Below are positions 40,536 to 49,462 of a DNA stretch of 64,000 nucleotides, piece after piece (within the stretch, counting starts at the first letter, position 1; each line of letters starts with the position of its first letter). The stretch lies in NCBI GenBank assembly GCA_034429975.1, contig DAOUFM010000064.1:1-64000 (forward strand). Direction: 5' to 3'. The position numbers and the translations under genes were made by a program. This DNA comes from UBA6170 sp034429975 (GTDB lineage: Bacteria; Chloroflexota; Anaerolineae; Anaerolineales; Anaerolineaceae). Under the pieces are notes generated by a model. It worked only from the letters and a program-made list of their open reading frames with translations. It was not told the origin of the DNA and did no database searches.

Positions 40536-43415
40536 ATGAAACAAATTTTAGCAATAGCACGGAAAGAACTTAATAGTTATTTTAATTCTTTATTAGCGGT
40601 TATTTTTCTTGGCTCTTTTCTAGCCGCTACCGCAGTTATATTTTTCACAGTGGAAGGCTTTTTTGCCAGGGGAATTGCAGATATTCGGCCATTATTTAAA
40701 TGGATACCGGTATTACTCATCTTTCTGATTTCTGCATTAACCATGCGACTTTGGAGCGAAGAAACCCGTTCTGGCACTTTGGAAGTGCTGTTATCTCTGC
40801 CAACCAGGCATCTACAACTAGTCTTAGGAAAATTCCTGGCAGTGATGGGCATGATCGCCATCGCACTATTATTAACTTTACCTTTCCCGCTAATGGTTTC
40901 AATGTTGGGCCAATTAGATTGGGGGCCTGTCTTTGGGGGTTACCTGGCTTCCCTGTTGATTGCCGCTGCCTACGCCTCGATTGGTCTGTTTATTTCATCC
41001 AGGACTGATAACCAGATTGTTGCGTTAATTCTCACCGTGATTATCTCTGGCATCTTCTATTTGGTGGGTAGTTCTTTTGTCACCGGCTTGTTTCCAGGAA
41101 ATATCGCCGATATTTTACGGGCAATTGGAACCGGAAGCCGTTTTGAAAGCATCCAAAGAGGGGTAATTGATCTGCGGGATCTGATTTATTATGGCACCTT
41201 GAGCGCTTTATTCTTGTTGTTAAATGTCGTCTCGCTGGATAGTTTACGCTGGTCTCAACGACCTACTGACTATCGCTCGACCTATTTGCGGACAACAGCA
41301 CTTATTTGCCTTAACCTGGTAGCGATAAATGTTTGGGTTTACCCGCTCTATGGCTTACGAATGGATTTAACCTCCCAAAAAGAATTTACCATATCGCAAT
41401 CCACCAAAGACTTAATCACCAATTTGCCCGATCATCTTCTCATTCGGGCATATTTAAGCAATAAAACTCACCCCTTACTAACCCCATTGATTCCACAAAT
41501 CAGCGATATGTTGAAAGAATATGAAATTGCATCAAAAGGGATGATTACAGCTGAAGTCGTTGACCCATTGGATGATCCAGAAGTGGAAGCAGAAGCCAAG
41601 CAAGCCTACGGTATACAGCCAACTCCTTTTCAGATTGCAGGGAGAAATGAATCCTCCATCATCAATGCTTATTTTGACATTCTTGTTCGTTATGGGGATC
41701 AATCCATTGTGATTGGGTTAAATGACCTGGTTGAAGTGAAACAAGGTGCCAGCAATATCGAAGTCAATTTGAAAAATCTTGAATACAATCTCACTTCAGC
41801 CATCAAGAAAACGGTATATGGCTTTCAAAGTATTGACTCAATCCTGGCTGCCTTACAGGAACCAGTTAAATTAACCCTGTTCATTTCTAAAAGTAAACTA
41901 CCTGCCGGTGAAAATGAAATTGTTGATGTAATTAATAAAATAGCCGGTGAGATTCAGTCCAAATCCAATGGCAAATTCATTTTTGAGACGATCGATCCGG
42001 ATGAACAAGGGGCTGCCATTACCCGCTCACAATTGATCAATAATTATGGCATTGAGCCTTATCCAGTCGCTTTATTCTCGCAGGACTCTTATTTCTTCCA
42101 CCTGCTCTTACAAAATGGGACCCAGGGTCAGGTCATTTACCCCCCAACCGAAGCCAACGATGCCGATATCCGCTTATCGATTGAATCTGCATTAAAGAGG
42201 ACTTCGAGTGGCTTCCTTAAATTAATTGGTGTCTGGCTGCCTCCTACCACCACCCAGGACATGTTTGGACAGACTGTTCAGGCAATTTCCAGCTATCAAT
42301 ATGCATTGACTCAACTTCAGAACGAATACGAAATTCAAGCTGTTGATCTCAGTACTGGCAGAATTCCGGATAATTTTGATGCCATCGTCGTTATCGGTCC
42401 TCAAAACCTGAGCGATGTGGAACAGTATGCCATCGATCAATTCCTGATGCGCGGGGGTGCAGTTATTATGGCCGTCAGTCCCTATAAACTGGACGCCGAT
42501 CCTTATATGGGTGTGTTAACATTGTCACCAATCAATAATGGGGTAACAGACATGCTCAGTTCGTACGGCATCAACTTGCAAAATTCATTAGTGATGGATT
42601 CTCAAAATGCAGCTTTTCCTGTCATGGTAAACCGCAATATCGGTCAGGTGCAGGTGCAGGAAATCCAGGCTGTTGATTACCCTTATTTTGTCGATGTACG
42701 TCCGAATAAAATGGCTAGTAACAATTTGATCGTTTCAGGTTTACCGGCTGTTAGTTTTGATTGGGCCTCTCCGCTTCAAATCAACTCAGAAGCAGCAAAA
42801 AATCGGGAAACTACCGTGTTATTGAATTCCAGTGATAAATCCTGGACGACTACCAATACCAATATTCAACCGGATTTTGATACCTATCCCGATACGGGAT
42901 TTCCAATAAGCGAAACGCAAACATCCTATCCATTGGCTGTGACCATGACCGGAACCTTTAATTCCTACTTCAAAGATAAACCGGTACCTGTCACTCCAGG
43001 CGCAGATGGGTCGGAAAATTCGAACCCTGGGTTCGTCACTATCGATCAATCATCACCCAATAGCCGCTTGATTGTCTTTGGCAGTACTGGCTTTATTGAT
43101 GATTTCCCACTGCAATTATCTTCCCGGCTAACACAGGATTATGTGGTCAATAATTTGCGTTTGCTACAAAATGCAGTTAATTGGTCGGTAGAAGATACCG
43201 ATTTATTATCAATTCGCTCCAGAGGAACCAGTACCAGAGTGCTCATTCCCCTGACCTCAAACCAACAAACAACCTGGGAAGTAAGCATATATGTCTTGGA
43301 ATTGATTTTATTGCTGGGGTTGTATGCGTTCTGGAAAATTAGAAAAAACAAATTGAATTCAATCAATCTACTGGCGATCCAATCAGTCTCTTCCAAAAAA
43401 GGGAGGAAATCATGA
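40536..43415 (+). CDS. ABC-2 permease fused to GldG-like extracytoplasmic domain
   Basis: 959 residues. Residues about 1-240 are a six-helix ABC-2 permease (GldF-like; TMRLWSEETRSGTLEVLLSLP is typical). After another membrane helix (about 258-276), residues about 280-900 form the GldG/DUF7088-type periplasmic domain, including VVIGPQNLSDVEQYAIDQFLMRGG-like patterning, and a final membrane helix lies near 925-945. In Bacteroidota, gldF and gldG are separate genes; here they are one. The transported substrate is unknown in this lineage. Confidence 0.85.
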   Translation: MKQILAIARKELNSYFNSLLAVIFLGSFLAATAVIFFTVEGFFARGIADIRPLFKWIPVLLIFLISALTMRLWSEETRSGTLEVLLSLPTRHLQLVLGKFLAVMGMIAIALLLTLPFPLMVSMLGQLDWGPVFGGYLASLLIAAAYASIGLFISSRTDNQIVALILTVIISGIFYLVGSSFVTGLFPGNIADILRAIGTGSRFESIQRGVIDLRDLIYYGTLSALFLLLNVVSLDSLRWSQRPTDYRSTYLRTTALICLNLVAINVWVYPLYGLRMDLTSQKEFTISQSTKDLITNLPDHLLIRAYLSNKTHPLLTPLIPQISDMLKEYEIASKGMITAEVVDPLDDPEVEAEAKQAYGIQPTPFQIAGRNESSIINAYFDILVRYGDQSIVIGLNDLVEVKQGASNIEVNLKNLEYNLTSAIKKTVYGFQSIDSILAALQEPVKLTLFISKSKLPAGENEIVDVINKIAGEIQSKSNGKFIFETIDPDEQGAAITRSQLINNYGIEPYPVALFSQDSYFFHLLLQNGTQGQVIYPPTEANDADIRLSIESALKRTSSGFLKLIGVWLPPTTTQDMFGQTVQAISSYQYALTQLQNEYEIQAVDLSTGRIPDNFDAIVVIGPQNLSDVEQYAIDQFLMRGGAVIMAVSPYKLDADPYMGVLTLSPINNGVTDMLSSYGINLQNSLVMDSQNAAFPVMVNRNIGQVQVQEIQAVDYPYFVDVRPNKMASNNLIVSGLPAVSFDWASPLQINSEAAKNRETTVLLNSSDKSWTTTNTNIQPDFDTYPDTGFPISETQTSYPLAVTMTGTFNSYFKDKPVPVTPGADGSENSNPGFVTIDQSSPNSRLIVFGSTGFIDDFPLQLSSRLTQDYVVNNLRLLQNAVNWSVEDTDLLSIRSRGTSTRVLIPLTSNQQTTWEVSIYVLELILLLGLYAFWKIRKNKLNSINLLAIQSVSSKKGRKS

Positions 43416-44377
43416 ATAAAACGCAGAAATATCTTCTTGGCGCTTTGGCACTCCAAATCATTTTGATCGTGGTAATTTTCTTCTTACAACGACCCGTTGC
43501 TGCCAGCAATAATTTGGTTTTCACGGATTTAAAAATTGAAGCCGTCACTGGCATCAACCTCAGTGATTCGACTGGAAAATTGCTTACACTACAAAAAGAG
43601 GGTGATCACTGGATCTTGCCAGATCAAGCCAATTACCCCGTCAATTCAGATAAGGTGAATCAGTTAATCGATAGTTTGGCTGCAATTCGTGACAACCGGT
43701 TGGTTACCCGCTCAGAATCCAGTCAGGAAAGGCTCCAGATATCCAATAATAATTTTGCCCATAAAGTGGAATTAACGGTCAATGGAAAAAAAGAAATCAT
43801 CTACTTTGGTTCTTCACCAACCAGTAACAATTTTCATTTTCGTCTGGGTGGGAAAAATGAAGTTTATCTTACCAATGCAGTTACCACTAATTTAATCTCA
43901 ACTACTATCTCTGATTGGGTTGATACGATTATTTACCAGATTCCTTACGGGTCAATTAAAAAAATCTCGGTTAAGAATGGGTCAGGCATATTCCAATTTC
44001 AAAAGGACGCAACTGACCAATGGACCTCCGAGCAACTTCCCACCGGTTCACAATTCGACCAGAGTAAATGGAGCAGTCTCTTAACTGCCTTTTCAACCAT
44101 GCGAATGGTTGAACCCATATCAAAGACAGTTCTTCCAGAGTATGGCTTCACAACGCCTTCAGCAACAATCCAAATCGATTATTCGGATGACGCAGGAACA
44201 GCTCTTTCCGGAACATTTATTATTGGAACTAAGGATGAATCTGGAAATTACTACGCTCAATGGAGTCATTCAGATTATATTTATAAAATTTCCAGTTACA
44301 ATGCGGAAAGAATCACGAACTTGGATATGACAGCTTATTCCAGTGAGATTCCTACTCCAACACCAGAAGCGAATTAA
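43412..44377 (+). CDS. DUF4340 membrane-anchored protein of the GldFG-type system
   Basis: 321 residues: one N-terminal membrane helix (about 8-27), then an extracytoplasmic domain with repeated beta pattern (two DUF4340-like modules) and a Pro/Thr end. It begins inside the stop codon of the permease fusion (ATGA), so is translated with it. DUF4340 proteins often accompany Gld-type ABC genes; they may be accessory to substrate delivery. Confidence 0.82.
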   Translation: MNKTQKYLLGALALQIILIVVIFFLQRPVAASNNLVFTDLKIEAVTGINLSDSTGKLLTLQKEGDHWILPDQANYPVNSDKVNQLIDSLAAIRDNRLVTRSESSQERLQISNNNFAHKVELTVNGKKEIIYFGSSPTSNNFHFRLGGKNEVYLTNAVTTNLISTTISDWVDTIIYQIPYGSIKKISVKNGSGIFQFQKDATDQWTSEQLPTGSQFDQSKWSSLLTAFSTMRMVEPISKTVLPEYGFTTPSATIQIDYSDDAGTALSGTFIIGTKDESGNYYAQWSHSDYIYKISSYNAERITNLDMTAYSSEIPTPTPEAN

Positions 44378-44385
44378 TTTTCTCG

Positions 44386-45351
44386 CTAGTTATCAACAGG
44401 TGGAACGCTGCCTGATTGCATCAGCATCCCCAATCTCACTTTGATGGTGGCTGCCAATTGGGCATCGTTCTTTTTTTCCGCCAATTCACCTGCTTTTTCA
44501 AAAGCATCAAAGGCGGCCCGCATTTCCCCGCGGTTTTCATACGCCATCCCCTTATACAAGTAACCTTCCGGGGAATCAGGGTTGAGTTCAATAATTGTAT
44601 CTGCATCGTTTAGAAGATCATCCAACAGCCCTAATTGCATCCAGGCGGCGCAACGATAAAGATAGTAAGTTTCCAGATCCGTTGATAATTGAATTGCTTG
44701 CTCAAAAGACTTTTCTTCTGTTTGTTGGTCATTTAATACCCGGGCAAGCGCACCTTTCTTAATCCAAAAAGGAGCATAATCTGGATAAAGCACAAGGGCA
44801 TTTCCAACTGCATCCATTGCATGGGAATAATCCTGTTGATCAATGAGCTCATTGATTTGAGATTCAGCAATGATCCTTTTACGAATTTCCGGGGGAGGAG
44901 CGATAAATTGATCATAGACAATTGCTAAAATCCCCAGAAGTATTACCAGAATCAATCCAATCAGGCTATATCGTTTAATTTTTTGTTTTCTTTTCTGCCG
45001 GAGAAAATCATCCAGATACCACCACCATTGTTCTTTCTTCACACCATAAAGGCTTTGTTTTTCTTTGAGGGCTTTACTTCCACCTAAAGCCTTAACCAAA
45101 ATAGGCGCTGATTGTTCAATTCTCTTTGAGACAAACTTAAATTGCGTATCAATTTTCAAAGCTTCTACCTCATCGCGATTTGAAGCTAGAATTTCATGTT
45201 GAATTTCATCCAACCCTAATAGAATTCGTTCAGCCAAAGGCCTGTTTGAGCTATCTATTTTTGCTAACATCGCCTCAATTTCATCCAGACGATCAAGGAT
45301 GGATTGATTTTTTTTATTAAAAAAATATTTCTCTTTTGTGAATACTGTCAT
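44386..45351 (-). CDS. Membrane-anchored TPR protein
   Basis: 321 residues. N-terminal coiled coil (about 10-60), a basic segment and one membrane helix (about 128-149), then about four TPR repeats (residues 165-305), including PDYAPFWIKKGALARVL-like and PDSPEGYLYKGMAYEN-type units. Probably a scaffold; partner unknown. Converges with the DUF4340 gene, 8 nt apart. Confidence 0.75.
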   Translation of the reverse strand: MTVFTKEKYFFNKKNQSILDRLDEIEAMLAKIDSSNRPLAERILLGLDEIQHEILASNRDEVEALKIDTQFKFVSKRIEQSAPILVKALGGSKALKEKQSLYGVKKEQWWWYLDDFLRQKRKQKIKRYSLIGLILVILLGILAIVYDQFIAPPPEIRKRIIAESQINELIDQQDYSHAMDAVGNALVLYPDYAPFWIKKGALARVLNDQQTEEKSFEQAIQLSTDLETYYLYRCAAWMQLGLLDDLLNDADTIIELNPDSPEGYLYKGMAYENRGEMRAAFDAFEKAGELAEKKNDAQLAATIKVRLGMLMQSGSVPPVDN

Positions 45352-45440
45352 TTTTCTCTGAATTCCAATTGATTCTAATTCATGACAGGAAATAAGTTAA
45401 TAGATGGTTTGCAATAAAAGCAATAATCTAAAAGGTGAAA

Positions 45441-45518
45441 GTTCAAAGCGAAAAGCGGAAAGAAGCAATTTGTCAGTAGAAAATATGAAATAAAAAGTTA
45501 AAGGTTCAAAGCGAAAAG
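45441..45518. repeat. 15-bp direct repeat in the CBS-gene upstream region
   Basis: GTTCAAAGCGAAAAG occurs exactly twice, at 45441-45455 and 45504-45518, in the 303-nt gap 45352-45655. Otherwise this gap holds only the promoter of the CBS gene at 45595-45623; an open frame on the minus strand there has low-complexity composition and is not supported. Confidence 0.6.
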
Positions 45519-45594
45519 AAAAATTAAGATAATAGGCGAGGTGAAATTCAAACCCAGGAATTATTTGGAGAAATAAATGATGGTATAAAATCAC

Positions 45595-45623
45595 TTGACA
45601 GATACCCATACAATTGCCATAAT
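45595..45623 (+). promoter_or_regulatory. Promoter of the CBS-domain gene
   Basis: Perfect TTGACA (45595-45600), 17-nt spacer, CATAAT (45618-45623), about 33 nt before the ATG. Confidence 0.75.
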
Positions 45624-45655
45624 TTTTTAACAGATCGAATTTCCAGGAGGGAACT

Positions 45656-46093
45656 ATGGCAACGGTTATGGATTTGCTCAAAAATAAAGGGACTGATTTA
45701 TGGTTCACCAATCCTGATTCAACGATTCGGGAAGCACTGGAAATAATGAAAACTCATAATATTGGCGGCTTACCCGTGATGAAAGAGGATAAAGTAGTAG
45801 GTTTCTTTTCAGAAAGAGATTTTGCGCGGCATGCCATCACCGACGACTGCTTTGACATGAACCAAAAAGTGGAACCACTGATGGCCCACCCGGTTTACTT
45901 TGTTAATCCAGATCAAAAAGTGGAAGAGTGCATGGCTGTCATGACCAACAAGAAACTGCGTCATTTACCTGTACTGGAAAATGGACAGATGATTGGTATC
46001 ATTACAATCGGAGATGTGGTTAAGCATCTTTTACAGGATAAACAGGAGACGATCGATTTACTAGAACATTTCCTCTGGGTGAACATGATATAA
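45656..46093 (+). CDS. CBS-domain pair protein
   Basis: 145 residues made of two CBS domains (about 8-65 and 72-135), each with the GLPVM/HLPVL core and an IGDVV end. Such free-standing modules bind adenine nucleotides and act as energy or redox sensors for partners. AGGAGGG gives a strong ribosome site. The partner is unknown; YibE/F follows after a terminator, so it is not operonic. Confidence 0.92.
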   Translation: MATVMDLLKNKGTDLWFTNPDSTIREALEIMKTHNIGGLPVMKEDKVVGFFSERDFARHAITDDCFDMNQKVEPLMAHPVYFVNPDQKVEECMAVMTNKKLRHLPVLENGQMIGIITIGDVVKHLLQDKQETIDLLEHFLWVNMI

Positions 46094-46116
46094 TTTCTCA
46101 TCTCTTACCATTTTAG

Positions 46117-46142
46117 CGCAGGTGATCAAACCTGCGTTTTTT
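46117..46142 (+). terminator. Terminator of the CBS gene
   Basis: CGCAGGT (46117-46123) and ACCTGCG (46130-46136), followed by six T residues. Confidence 0.9.
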
Positions 46143-46159
46143 ATGTCAATTGAGGTGCA

Positions 46160-47380
46160 ATGAATAAAAACAAGGAATTCTCACCGATTATCCCGCTTCT
46201 GCTGATTTTAGTTTTTGGATTAATCATATTCTTCATGATTAAGCCGGGTTTCGATTTTCATTTTCAAAACAATCAGCAAACCTATAATACCGGGTATGAG
46301 TCGAACACCGTTAGTTCCAAAGTCATTAATATCATTGAGAATGGTGTGATCAATCTGGGAGAAACCTCTCAAACTTACCAGGTTTTTGATGTTGAAATAG
46401 AAGAAGGAGAATTCAAAGGTGCTGTTCTAACCGTGGATTATGGCTTAAGACAGATTATTGGCTCCTACCAGGAAATTAAGGTTGGTGATCATATTCTTGT
46501 TACGGTAGGGCAGCGACCTGATACCGGGGAGCTGCGAGCTTTCTTCACAGATTTCGTCAGGGCGAAACCTATTTTCTTGTTATTTCTGATTTTTGTGGGT
46601 TTTAGTGTCATCATAAGTGGCTGGAAAGGAGTTCGCAGTCTGATTTCCATCGGGTTCAGCTTGATCATGATCGTGTTTTATATCCTGCCGCAAATACTAA
46701 ATGGAAAAGATCCCGTGTGGGTGAGCGTCTTTGGAGCTTTTGTCTTTTTGGCAGTCTCCCAGTTTATCGTCTATGGTTGGAACTTGAAAACTCATTCAGC
46801 TGTGATAGGCATCCTGATTTCATTAATTATTACCGGGTTTTTATCTGGTTTTTTTGTTAACTTCACCAGACTAACCGGTTATGGGGATGAGAACGCTCTC
46901 TTCCTTTCACAAATATCTGCTCAAACAATTAACATAAAAGGAATATTGTTGGCCGGGATGTTAATTGGCGCGTTGGGAGTTCTGGATGATCTGGTAATCA
47001 GTCAGGCTTCTGCAGTTTTTGAATTGTTCGCCTCTAATCCAAATTTTGATTTTTCAAGTTTGTTTCAACGAGCCATGAATATCGGAAAAGATCATGTCGC
47101 CGCCACTGTTAACACGCTGGTACTGGCATATGCCGGCGTTTCACTGCCAATGCTGCTTTTGTTTACTTTAAGCAACCAGAATCCGCTTAGACTAGTCAAT
47201 ATAAGTTTCATTGCTGAAGAAATAGTTCGCACTTTGGTCGGCTCCATTGGTCTTTTCATTTCCATTCCAATCACAACTGGTTTGGCCGCTCTTTTGGCAA
47301 CCCGCCATAGAAATTTCCCCTGGATTAAAAAATATTTCGGCCCAGAAAATCAAGCCGAGCTTTCACACCATCATCACTAA
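46160..47380 (+). CDS. YibE/F-family membrane protein
   Basis: 406 residues with an N-terminal signal-anchor, a beta-rich extracytoplasmic domain (about 40-125), then eight membrane helices. The GVLDDLVISQASAVFEL segment near 275 and NTLVLAYAGVSLP match the YibE/F family. Function unknown; the C-terminus is His-rich (SHHHH), which may bind metal but may equally be incidental. Confidence 0.85.
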   Translation: MNKNKEFSPIIPLLLILVFGLIIFFMIKPGFDFHFQNNQQTYNTGYESNTVSSKVINIIENGVINLGETSQTYQVFDVEIEEGEFKGAVLTVDYGLRQIIGSYQEIKVGDHILVTVGQRPDTGELRAFFTDFVRAKPIFLLFLIFVGFSVIISGWKGVRSLISIGFSLIMIVFYILPQILNGKDPVWVSVFGAFVFLAVSQFIVYGWNLKTHSAVIGILISLIITGFLSGFFVNFTRLTGYGDENALFLSQISAQTINIKGILLAGMLIGALGVLDDLVISQASAVFELFASNPNFDFSSLFQRAMNIGKDHVAATVNTLVLAYAGVSLPMLLLFTLSNQNPLRLVNISFIAEEIVRTLVGSIGLFISIPITTGLAALLATRHRNFPWIKKYFGPENQAELSHHHH

Positions 47381-47438
47381 GCAGTTGTATAATTTTTAAT
47401 AAAAATTATTCACATCACTTTTTGAAAAGAGGAACCGC

Positions 47439-49244
47439 ATGATCACTGAAAAACCGACAAGATGGGATTTATCCAACGTTTTCCCTGGCCTTGAATCAGA
47501 AGAATTTAAGACCGCATTTTCTACAACTGGGAAACTAATTGATAGTCTGGCTGATTGTTACCAAACCAAATTAGCCTCGCTTTCTCTATCCGATGATGTA
47601 AATAAACTGAATACAGCCTTGTCCGCCTATGTAGAACAACTCAATCAAACCCTTACTCATGAAGGTAAGGTTGCTAATTATATTTACAGCTTTATTAGTA
47701 CTGACTCTTATAATAAAAATGCCTCCCGGCTCATGTCTGAATTTGAACAGATGATGGTACGCTTGGAAAACCAGGACGTTATTTTCAAAAATTGGTTATC
47801 AAAAATGAAACCCAGAATGGATGAAATCATATCCGAGGGTGGTATCATCGCCGAGCATTCCTATGCTCTAAAAGAAATTCTACATTTCAGTCAATTCCTG
47901 ATGAGTCAAGCTGAAGAAGAATTAGCAGCTGAACTTAACCTAAGCGGTGCATCCAATTGGGAGAAATTACAAGGGGTGATTACTTCACAAGTAACTGCCG
48001 AAATTGAGTTGGACGGTGAAACAAAGAAGTTACCCGGGCCTGCGCTGATTAATTTACGCTCACACCCGGTTGAAGAAGTGCGCAAACTGGGCTATGAAAA
48101 AGAAATGCAAGTCTGGAAAACCATAGAAGAACCGCTTGCTGCGGCACTGAACGGTATTAAAGGTACTGTTATCACCCTCAATAAACGCCGTGGCAGAAAA
48201 GATGCAGTAGAAAGTGCTATCGACATGGCTCGAATTGATCGTGAAACGTTAGAAGCCATGCTTTCTGCCATGCATGATTCTTTTCCAATGTTCAGGCGTT
48301 ACTTCCAGGCAAAGGCAAGACGCTTCGGGCAAGAGCGGTTACCCTGGTGGAATTTATTCGCTCCGGTTGGAAAATCAGACACAAAATTCAATTTCAAAGA
48401 AGCCCGTGACTTTATTCTCGACCATTTTTCTAAATTCACCCCCGACTTAGCAGATTTTGCCGCCCGGGCATTTGACAACCACTGGATTGACGCTGAGCAA
48501 CGTGAAGGAAAAATGGGCGGCGCCTTCTGCATGGATATCCCGGGTACTGGTGAATCTCGCATTCTATGTAATTTCGATGGCTCTCTGGATCAGGTATCCA
48601 CGATTGCGCATGAGCTAGGTCACGGATTCCACAACGACTGCATGGTGAAAGCAGGACGCACCCAGCTTCAGCAAAGAACACCTATGACTCTGGCTGAAAC
48701 TGCCTCCATTATGTGTGAAACCATCATTTCGAATGCTTCACTCCAGGAAGCCCGCAGCCCTGAAGAAGAACTGGCCATTCTGGAAGGAATGTTAAATGGT
48801 GACTCTCAGGTAATTGTCGATATCTATTCCCGCTACCTTTTTGAAAAAGAGGTTTTTGAACGGCGGGAAACATCTGAACTTTCGGCAGAAGAAATTTCAG
48901 ATATTATGGAAAGAGCTCAAAAAGCCACTTACGGAGATGGGTTGGACGAAAGATATTTACATAAATATATGTGGACTTGGAAACCGCATTATTATTCTGC
49001 CCATTTATCTTTTTATAACTTCCCTTATGCTTTTGGGTCGATGTTTGGCACCGGTCTTTACGCAGTTTATCAGGAACGTGGTGCTGCTTTCATTCCTGAA
49101 TATACAAATCTTCTTTCAAGTACCGGGTTAGGATCAGCAGCCGATCTAGCAGCGAGGTTTGGAATAAATATCCGCGATAAATCTTTTTGGGAAGGCAGTC
49201 TCAAAGTAGTTGAACAACGAGTCAACCGTTATCTGGAAATATAG
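47439..49244 (+). CDS. pepF: Oligoendopeptidase F (M3B)
   Basis: Cytoplasmic zinc metallopeptidase of 601 residues. The motif TIAHELGHGFH near residue 385 gives HExxH, and the downstream Glu in TLAETASIMCE is the third zinc ligand. The N-terminal helical and central substrate-channel regions are complete, and it ends normally. Family members degrade short peptides. Single gene with its own terminator. Confidence 0.95.
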   Translation: MITEKPTRWDLSNVFPGLESEEFKTAFSTTGKLIDSLADCYQTKLASLSLSDDVNKLNTALSAYVEQLNQTLTHEGKVANYIYSFISTDSYNKNASRLMSEFEQMMVRLENQDVIFKNWLSKMKPRMDEIISEGGIIAEHSYALKEILHFSQFLMSQAEEELAAELNLSGASNWEKLQGVITSQVTAEIELDGETKKLPGPALINLRSHPVEEVRKLGYEKEMQVWKTIEEPLAAALNGIKGTVITLNKRRGRKDAVESAIDMARIDRETLEAMLSAMHDSFPMFRRYFQAKARRFGQERLPWWNLFAPVGKSDTKFNFKEARDFILDHFSKFTPDLADFAARAFDNHWIDAEQREGKMGGAFCMDIPGTGESRILCNFDGSLDQVSTIAHELGHGFHNDCMVKAGRTQLQQRTPMTLAETASIMCETIISNASLQEARSPEEELAILEGMLNGDSQVIVDIYSRYLFEKEVFERRETSELSAEEISDIMERAQKATYGDGLDERYLHKYMWTWKPHYYSAHLSFYNFPYAFGSMFGTGLYAVYQERGAAFIPEYTNLLSSTGLGSAADLAARFGINIRDKSFWEGSLKVVEQRVNRYLEI

Positions 49245-49251
49245 TTCTTCT

Positions 49252-49285
49252 AAAAAAAGACTCTCATTTCAAGAGTCTTTTTTTT
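49252..49285 (+). terminator. Terminator of pepF
   Basis: AGACTCT (49258-49264) with AGAGTCT (49272-49278), extended by A6/T7 tracts. Confidence 0.85.
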
Positions 49286-49462
49286 ATTTAAGAGGCAATT
49301 TTTTTTACAATAAACTTTCAATCATTGCCATGAAAGCAGGTTTGGTTTACATTTTTCTTAATTTCAGCCAAAATTACCAGAATATGATTATTGTATAATT
49401 ATCATTACGACAACCGGGCAGGTAGATCGAACAATGATATTACTAATCATGGATACAAAGAC

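Noticed and set aside
45397..45711. Minus-strand open frame of 104 codons in the spacer before the CBS gene
   Set aside because: Phe/Leu-rich low-complexity peptide overlapping the CBS start and its promoter; no ribosome site.
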